Positions 5,944 to 10,166 of a DNA stretch of 10,166 nt are shown here, one piece after another. The translations under genes were made by a program, and so were the position numbers. A model generated the notes under the pieces. The model was not told the DNA's origin and made no database searches. It saw nothing but the letters and a program-made list of their open reading frames with translations. The stretch's first letter is position 1. The number at the start of each line of letters is the position of its first letter. This DNA is from Pediococcus sp. (GTDB lineage: Bacteria > Bacillota > Bacilli > Lactobacillales > Lactobacillaceae): the NCBI GenBank assembly GCA_022712335.1, contig JALAGR010000171.1:1-10166 (forward strand), given 5' to 3'.

Positions 5944-7131
5944 TTATTTTTCCATTGTTTCTTTTCCTAGCAAGCCGATAGTTACAACGGCAATCATGAT
6001 GGAAATAAAGAAAATGACGAAAATAGTTGATAAAGCCACACCTTGTTCTGATAGAGAACCAACTAGTAATGGTCCGACGATTCCACCAACTCGTCCAATG
6101 CCAGCTGCCATTCCTGATCCGGTTCCACGAATTTCTTCAGGATACTGTTCGGGGGAGTAGGCATAAAGTGCACCCCAAGCGCCTAAGTTGAAGAATGATA
6201 GCAAAATACCAGCTACTAATAACATGGCAAGTCCTTGAGCGAAGCCAAAAGCAATTGCACTCAAGGCTGTACCAGTTAAGAAGGTAATTAAAGTTAATTT
6301 ACGACCCCATTTCTCAATTAACCAAGCTGCTGTAAAGTAACCAGGAAGTTGAGCGACGGTCATAATCAGTACGTAGCCAAAACTATGCACAATGCTGTAA
6401 CCCTTCATCACCATTACACTTGGTAGCCATAGAAACATTCCATAGTATGAAAAGACGACCATAAACCAGACAATCCAAAGCATCAAGGTTGCTTTAGCAT
6501 AGTGCTGGTTCCAAATGCTTTTTAAGCGTAATTTAAAGCTGATTTTGGGCTTAGAAGAACGAATTGCATGATCTTCTTCTCGAATACTAAACCGTAGCAC
6601 TAGAGCGTAAATTGCCGTCAATGAAGTGATGAATACGGCAATTTTCCAGCCCCAACTAGGGATGATAAAGTATGAAATTAGGGCAGAAATTAACCAACCT
6701 CCCGCCCAGAAGCTCTCAAGCAAAACAACTGCACGTCCGCGAACGTGAGCAGGAGAGTTTTCCGAAATCAGAGTGGAAGCAACAGGGAGCTCACCTCCAA
6801 GACCACAACCAACGAGAAAACGAATAAATGCAAAAGCGGCATAGGTTGTAGTTAAAGCAGAAATCCCATTAAAAATTGAAAAAATTAACAAACTGACAAT
6901 TAAAATTGTTTTTCGATTGTAACGATCAGCTAATGCACCAAACAAAATAGCTCCGACAGCCATTCCTAATGAGCTAATACTACCGAGCATCCCCACTTGT
7001 GATTCGGTCAAATGCCATTCCTTAGCTAAAGCAGCAATAATAAACGACAGCATCCCCACATCCATGGCGTCAAACAGCCATGCGAATCCGGAAGCTACTA
7101 ACAATTTTTTGTGATTGGAAGCTTCATTCAA
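5944..7131 (-). CDS. niaP: Niacin transporter NiaP (MFS)
   Basis: A 12-helix MFS permease that takes up nicotinate (and possibly nicotinamide) for NAD salvage. It follows B. subtilis NiaP (YceI), as I recall it, closely throughout: WLFDAMDVG near the N-terminus, LGGELPVASTL and LLESFWAGGWL in the first half, then SYYGMFLWLPSVM and LLSFFNLGAWGALYAYSPEQ. MFS motif A appears as GALADRYNRK at about 65-74. The divergent neighbour is niaR, which supports the substrate call. The longest frame begins at TTG 7140, but AAGGAG (7147-7142) is one base from it; the second in-frame TTG at 7131 lies ten bases away and gives a 395-residue protein starting MNEASNHKKLL, which I prefer. Confidence 0.92.
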   Translation of the reverse strand: MNEASNHKKLLVASGFAWLFDAMDVGMLSFIIAALAKEWHLTESQVGMLGSISSLGMAVGAILFGALADRYNRKTILIVSLLIFSIFNGISALTTTYAAFAFIRFLVGCGLGGELPVASTLISENSPAHVRGRAVVLLESFWAGGWLISALISYFIIPSWGWKIAVFITSLTAIYALVLRFSIREEDHAIRSSKPKISFKLRLKSIWNQHYAKATLMLWIVWFMVVFSYYGMFLWLPSVMVMKGYSIVHSFGYVLIMTVAQLPGYFTAAWLIEKWGRKLTLITFLTGTALSAIAFGFAQGLAMLLVAGILLSFFNLGAWGALYAYSPEQYPEEIRGTGSGMAAGIGRVGGIVGPLLVGSLSEQGVALSTIFVIFFISIMIAVVTIGLLGKETMEK

Positions 7132-7157
7132 AATAATCAATCTCCTTTTCTTTGTTA

Positions 7158-7171
7158 AGTGTCAAGACACT
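7158..7171. promoter_or_regulatory. NiaR operator, niaP side
   Basis: AGTGTC-AA-GACACT is a 14-base sequence with perfect 6-bp inverted arms. It lies 27 bases before the niaP start codon used here, downstream of the best niaP promoter candidate, where bound repressor would block transcription. Its reverse complement shares TAGTGTCTTGACA with the niaR-side site. The GTGTC/GACAC core and niaP-niaR location fit NiaR control of niacin uptake. Confidence 0.8.
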
Positions 7172-7194
7172 AGTTAAAACGTTTATAAGGTTAC

Positions 7195-7224
7195 AACATA
7201 AACGCTAATATAGCAATATGTAAA
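7195..7224 (-). promoter_or_regulatory. Candidate niaP promoter
   Basis: On the minus strand, TTTACA (7224-7219, 5 of 6) is followed after 18 bases by TATGTT (7200-7195, 4 of 6), placing the start near 7188 and the NiaR operator in the transcribed leader. TATAAA at 7187-7182 is an alternative -10 but has no good -35. Confidence 0.35.
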
Positions 7225-7232
7225 ATTGGAAT

Positions 7233-7246
7233 AGTGTCTTGACAGT
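7233..7246. promoter_or_regulatory. NiaR operator, niaR side
   Basis: AGTGTC-TT-GACAGT has the same inverted-repeat core as the niaP-side site with one arm mismatch (G for C). It contains a perfect TTGACA (7239-7244), but the nearest -10 that looks good, the extended TGCTAAAAT (7263-7271), is 21 bases away, so which element serves as -35 is unclear. The position supports autoregulation of niaR. Confidence 0.75.
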
Positions 7247-7292
7247 AACTAGGGAAGTTTTCTGCTAAAATATAAACAAGGAGTAATGAATT

Positions 7293-7802
7293 ATGAAAAA
7301 TAACCGAAAAATATCTATTAAAAATCAATTGCTAGAAACAAAAAAACCAATTAAAGCAAGCGCGTTAGCTGAACAATTTAACGTTAGTCGCCAAACGATT
7401 GTTGGGGACATTGCGTTGTTACGTGCTCAAGGGGAACAAATCATTTCAACTTCAAGAGGGTACGAATATGAAAAAAATCACCAGTTCGAAGAAATTGTGG
7501 TTTGTCGTCATTTTCCAGATCAAGCAGAGCAAGAAATGGATCTGATTGTGGCTGCAGGGGTGACAATTAAAGATGTTGTAATTGATCACCCAATTTACGG
7601 TCAACTGTCAGGACAAATGCGAGTTCAAAGTAGTGCTGATGTTAAGCAGTTTATTCAGCATATTCGTGAGAGAAAAGGTCATCTATTATCTGAATTAACG
7701 GATGGAATCCATAGCCACACACTTTCAGCGGATTCCTTGGAAGATTTGAAGAAAGCTAAAGAACAGTTAAAAAAGGCGGGAATTCTATATAAAGAAGTTT
7801 GA
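7293..7802 (+). CDS. niaR: Niacin-responsive transcriptional repressor NiaR
   Basis: A 169-residue repressor with two domains. Residues about 6-57 are an HTH_11-type winged helix (ASALAEQFNVSRQTIVGDIA). Residues about 65-169 are the 3H domain, which binds nicotinic acid together with a metal ion in characterised members. The metal ligands of Thermotoga TM1602 (H79, E87, H144, H146, as I recall) correspond here to His73, Glu81, His140 and His142, and the conserved HPIYG lies at 99-103. In Firmicutes NiaR represses niacin uptake and, where present, de novo NAD synthesis genes. Here it is divergent from niaP with operators near both starts. An AAGGAG ribosome site lies nine bases before the ATG; the ATG at 7286 is out of frame. 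Confidence 0.94.
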   Translation: MKNNRKISIKNQLLETKKPIKASALAEQFNVSRQTIVGDIALLRAQGEQIISTSRGYEYEKNHQFEEIVVCRHFPDQAEQEMDLIVAAGVTIKDVVIDHPIYGQLSGQMRVQSSADVKQFIQHIRERKGHLLSELTDGIHSHTLSADSLEDLKKAKEQLKKAGILYKEV

Positions 7803-7865
7803 TTAAAGGATTTTCATTGAAATTCGGAGTATATTACTCTCAAAGAAGCTGATTGGGGGGATTTG

Positions 7866-8027
7866 ATGCTTAGAATTTTACTCATCATTTTTATAATTTA
7901 TGCGATTATCCAAATTCCATTTATTATCAAGGCGTATTGGGGACGACGTAAGTATCAACGAAAGATTAGGGATGGGGAACGTGCGAATCAGAAATTGATG
8001 AAGGAAAAAGAAGAAAAGAATAAATAA
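7866..8027 (+). CDS. Small single-span membrane protein, 53 residues, unknown function
   Basis: A short reading frame beginning MLRILLIIFIIYAIIQIPFI and ending in a highly charged tail. Residues 3-22 form one hydrophobic segment. Residues 23-53 are rich in Lys, Arg and Glu with no hydrophobic patch, so the tail should face the cytoplasm, where it may be helical. A G-rich ribosome site (GGGGGGA, 7855-7861) lies four bases before the ATG. An in-frame TTG directly precedes the ATG and would add one residue. The frame ends seven bases before a strong terminator, which supports it as the last gene of a niaR transcript or a separate unit; the gap from niaR is 63 bp. I recognise no family. An antisense frame over the same region has no ribosome site. 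Confidence 0.7.
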   Translation: MLRILLIIFIIYAIIQIPFIIKAYWGRRKYQRKIRDGERANQKLMKEKEEKNK

Positions 8028-8033
8028 AGCCGC

Positions 8034-8079
8034 AATAAAAGGATTGGTAAGGAGCAGATTCCCTACCAATCCTTTTATT
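8034..8079. terminator. Bidirectional terminator between the small protein and GT8 genes
   Basis: Arms 8034-8049 and 8064-8079 pair over 16 perfect base pairs (AATAAAAGGATTGGTA with its complement), and after one mismatch two more G-C pairs close the loop. The outer ends are A/T-rich on both strands, giving TTTTATTTAT on plus and TTTTATT on minus. The GT8 stop codon (8090) is ten bases away on the opposite strand. Confidence 0.9.
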
Positions 8080-8089
8080 TATGGGCTAA

Positions 8090-9739
8090 TCAAGCTTGTA
8101 CGGGAGCACGGAGTTTTTCATGGTATTTCAAGTAAACGTCAGTATAAGGATGAGTACTATCATCGTGCCAAGGTTTTACATGACCGCAAAAATGAATTAA
8201 TTTTGGATTTGCTCGTGCTTCAGCAAAAGGCTGCAAGAGTTCAGTACGCGGTGGTACTAATGCATCAAAAATGATGTTTGATTGTGCATTCCATTGCGGA
8301 TGTAAGTGAAGCCAACTGTCATGCAAAATAGCATTCAAAGCATCTTGGTCATGGAAGCGAAGTTTTTCTGGATTATTGTTGATGTAGTCTAAAACGCGTT
8401 GAGTGGTTGCCCTAGAACGCCAACGCACTAAGTCAATTAGCATCATACCAGAATTGAAATATTTACTATTATCACGGGTGATCCCCATGTGTTCTAAACG
8501 GTCGTGGAAGCCAGCATCTTCAACAGCTGCTAGAACGTTTCCCTCGAGGGATGTTTGCCATAGTTCGTGCAAGTTGGTATTGCAGATAATATCGCAGTCA
8601 AGATAGATTGCGCGTTTAACAGCTGGGAGCAATTCAGGAGCTAGAATACGATAGTAAGCGGATTTTAAAATACGATCACTTTCAACAGCATTTGCGAGCA
8701 AATCTTCGTTGACTTCGACAATTTGAATTGTAGCATTGTCATAACGTGAAATTACACTTCCTAATAGCAACATATCATGGTGTTCCAAATGATCTGGAAG
8801 AAGATAAAAATTATATTGATTTTCTGAATCGTTTTCCAAAATAGAAATATAAGAAGTTGCTAAAGGTTCGATGAATGCAGAGTTAGCAGCAGAGATGACG
8901 TTGATAACGCCACGTTGCATTTCAAGTTCATTTAATTCTTCATGGTATTCGGCTAAGTATGGGTGTTCGCTAAGCGTCTTCCATGGCTTTTCATGAGTTG
9001 TGAAATGGACAATGGCTGGATTTTTAATAGCTTCATTAATCAATTGAGCATAGGCCTCGTTGATTGGACGATGCTTTCTAAAGATAATTGAATTTTGTAG
9101 ATTCCATTTAGGATGAAGCATTTGAACTTTCCCGGCAAGTACGGCGTTTAGCGCATCCTGATCATGGAAAATAATGCGTTGAGATTGAGTTTTAATGTAA
9201 TTTAACGTTTTTTCAGTGATATGATGCTTATTCCATTTTTGAATATCAATTACTAAAATTCCGGAATTAAAGTAAATATTGCTTGCGGCGGTTACGGGAT
9301 CTACCCCAAGGCGGTCGAGCGCAAATGCCTGGCCAGTATCAATCACTGCGCCAATAATATTACCGTTTAGTTCGCAGTTATATAGTTCGGTTAAATCATG
9401 ACGAACTAACAAATCGACATCTAGATAGACAATGCGGTCTAAACCTCGTTTTGCTAATAGTTTAGGTGCCACAATTCGATAATATGCAGTTTTGTTGATA
9501 TGACTGTTGGTAGGACAAAAATTAAACGCTGTTGGATCTAGGTCAAGATATTCCACCGAATGCAATCCATGAGCCAATTTTTCTAGAGCGTTCATTGTTG
9601 CAGAACTAAGATTATTGGATAACACAATAAAATTAACACGTGTTTTTTTATTTAAGTTTTCAAGTGTTGTTTTTATGGTGATTTGTAGTTGATCGGCATA
9701 GTTTTCGTCAGCAGCTAATAAAACGTTGATATTTTTCAA
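8090..9739 (-). CDS. Tandem two-domain family GT8 glycosyltransferase
   Basis: Contains two complete GT8 domains, each expected to transfer a sugar from a UDP-sugar with retention of configuration using a metal ion. In the 549-residue protein proposed here, domain 1 has DVD at 107-109, YFNSG at 156-160, HDQDALNA at 192-199 and HFTTHEKPW at 245-253. Domain 2 has DCD at 381-383, YFNSG at 427-431, HDQDALNA at 463-470 and HFCGHVKPW at 516-524. Both therefore keep the metal-binding DxD and the late His and Lys. No signal peptide or membrane segment is seen, so it is cytoplasmic or peripheral. The longest frame starts at GTG 9772, which has no ribosome site and lies at or upstream of the predicted transcription start. 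TTG at 9739 lies eight bases after AAAGGGG and gives the usual GT8 start, MKNINVLLAADENYA. The acceptor (glycan, teichoic acid or glycolipid) is unknown. Confidence 0.9.
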   Translation of the reverse strand: MKNINVLLAADENYADQLQITIKTTLENLNKKTRVNFIVLSNNLSSATMNALEKLAHGLHSVEYLDLDPTAFNFCPTNSHINKTAYYRIVAPKLLAKRGLDRIVYLDVDLLVRHDLTELYNCELNGNIIGAVIDTGQAFALDRLGVDPVTAASNIYFNSGILVIDIQKWNKHHITEKTLNYIKTQSQRIIFHDQDALNAVLAGKVQMLHPKWNLQNSIIFRKHRPINEAYAQLINEAIKNPAIVHFTTHEKPWKTLSEHPYLAEYHEELNELEMQRGVINVISAANSAFIEPLATSYISILENDSENQYNFYLLPDHLEHHDMLLLGSVISRYDNATIQIVEVNEDLLANAVESDRILKSAYYRILAPELLPAVKRAIYLDCDIICNTNLHELWQTSLEGNVLAAVEDAGFHDRLEHMGITRDNSKYFNSGMMLIDLVRWRSRATTQRVLDYINNNPEKLRFHDQDALNAILHDSWLHLHPQWNAQSNIIFDALVPPRTELLQPFAEARANPKLIHFCGHVKPWHDDSTHPYTDVYLKYHEKLRAPVQA

Positions 9740-9772
9740 ATTATTGCACCCCTTTTCATAGTTTGTGGTCAC

Positions 9773-9802
9773 ATTATATAAAGAGATGATTGGTTATGTA
9801 AA
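9773..9802 (-). promoter_or_regulatory. Promoter of the GT8 gene
   Basis: On the minus strand, TTTACA (9802-9797, 5 of 6) is followed after 18 bases by a perfect TATAAT (9778-9773). Transcription should begin near 9766, which excludes the GTG at 9772 as a start codon and leaves a leader of about 27 bases to the TTG at 9739. Confidence 0.75.
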
Positions 9803-9839
9803 GCAATAAGCAATGTTTACGATAAGATGAGCAAAATGC

Positions 9840-9868
9840 TTGCGTAAGGTTACACAACCCGATATAAT
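9840..9868 (+). promoter_or_regulatory. Promoter of the gene at 9919
   Basis: A perfect -10 TATAAT (9863-9868) is preceded at 17 bases by TTGCGT (9840-9845), a weak -35 that keeps the TTG. Transcription would start near 9875, about 44 bases before the ATG. It is divergent from the GT8 promoter. Confidence 0.6.
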
Positions 9869-9918
9869 TCAAGACAATTAATGGTAAGTAATTTCATGAT
9901 TGATGGGAGGACGCTTAT

Positions 9919-10166
9919 ATGAGTGTAATAGTACCGATTTATAAAGTTAGACTTGGACATAGTGAAGTGGAGACGCCAGATTTGATTTTGGGAGTAACCA
10001 ATGTAATGCGTGGCGACAACACGGTGCGTGGGATTTTGAAAGGCTGTGACGATTTAGTGCTGTCAGTACTACAAGCTCGTAATGGCGAAGCGCTAATCGG
10101 AGATCAGTGGATTAAATTCCAAATTCGTGACTTAGGTGATCAAGTTGAAGTAAAGTGTGATCCAAG
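9919..10166 (+). CDS. 5' part of an unrecognised gene, open at the window end
   Basis: The first 82 codons of a frame that runs off the window. It starts MSVIVPIYKVRLGHSEVETP with a good GGGAGGA ribosome site (9905-9911) seven bases before the ATG and its own promoter. The visible part is soluble, with alternating strands and short helices, no signal peptide and no transmembrane segment. Cys44 and Cys80 are the only cysteines seen. I do not recognise a family, and no function can be given from this fragment. Codon use and start signals resemble the neighbouring genes. Confidence 0.75.
   Translation, partial: MSVIVPIYKVRLGHSEVETPDLILGVTNVMRGDNTVRGILKGCDDLVLSVLQARNGEALIGDQWIKFQIRDLGDQVEVKCDP

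Noticed and set aside
7174..7188. Possible cre box TTAAAACGTTTATA between niaP and niaR
   Set aside because: It departs from the consensus at two of the most conserved positions (the G of the first TG and the C of the final CA), and in AT-rich DNA such matches arise by chance.
7878..8069. Minus-strand 63-residue hydrophobic frame over the small membrane protein
   Set aside because: It begins at a TTG inside the terminator stem with no properly spaced ribosome site and is antisense to a better-supported frame. Its TNPFI start reflects the palindromic terminator, which also yields the TNPFI string in the plus-strand frame at 8044.
8044..8274. Plus-strand 76-residue frame across the terminator and the GT8 3' end
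   Set aside because: It starts inside the terminator stem and runs antisense through the conserved end of the GT8 gene, so it is a shadow frame.
9803..9840. Short repeats (GCAATAAGCAAT and AGCA-AAA-TGCT) between the GT8 and 9919 promoters
   Set aside because: The arms are only four or five bases and fall in an A-rich context, too weak to call an operator.

Overview
The window looks like chromosomal DNA of a low-GC Gram-positive bacterium of the Lactobacillales, most likely a member of the Lactobacillaceae. Evidence: AT-rich sequence, strong AGGAGG-type ribosome sites, sigma-A promoters, CcpA catabolite (cre) boxes, a niaP/niaR niacin pair of the Firmicutes type, and a cyclophilin with the insertion usual in lactic acid bacteria. 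I see no mobile element, CRISPR array, rRNA or tRNA.

Layout. (1) 29-1376, plus strand: a cyclophilin-type prolyl isomerase followed after 28 bp by a TSUP/TauE-family membrane exporter, ended by a bidirectional hairpin. (2) 1423-4843: a sugar locus. On the minus strand a two-gene operon encodes a cytoplasmic GH43 glycosidase (alpha-L-arabinofuranosidase-like) and a LacY-type sugar:proton symporter. Divergent from it is a winged-helix (ArsR-like) regulator with a large C-terminal domain I do not recognise. The 265-bp control region holds two facing promoters and two cre boxes, one on each promoter. (3) 4893-5747, minus: a patatin-like phospholipase. (4) 5944-7802: divergent niaP (niacin transporter) and niaR (niacin-responsive repressor), with two GTGTC-TT-GACAC-type operators between them. 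(5) 7866-8027: a 53-residue membrane microprotein, not previously called, with its own start and terminator. (6) 8090-9739, minus: a protein of two complete GT8 glycosyltransferase domains. (7) 9919 to the window edge: the start of an unrecognised plus-strand gene with a good promoter and ribosome site.

How it works together. The sugar locus reads as a small uptake-and-hydrolysis unit: the symporter imports a short oligosaccharide, the GH43 enzyme trims it inside the cell, the regulator is the likely pathway sensor, and CcpA shuts both directions off when preferred sugars are present. The symporter keeps the LacY proton-coupling residues but has lost the galactoside-contacting ones, which fits a non-galactoside (for example arabino-oligosaccharide) substrate. 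The niacin pair is a self-regulated salvage unit. A degenerate copy of its operator lies at the predicted start site of the patatin gene.

Start codons. Three minus-strand genes (patatin, niaP, GT8) appear to start at TTG. For niaP and GT8 the start given here is downstream of the longest open frame, because of ribosome-site spacing and, for GT8, because the promoter lies too close to the longer start.
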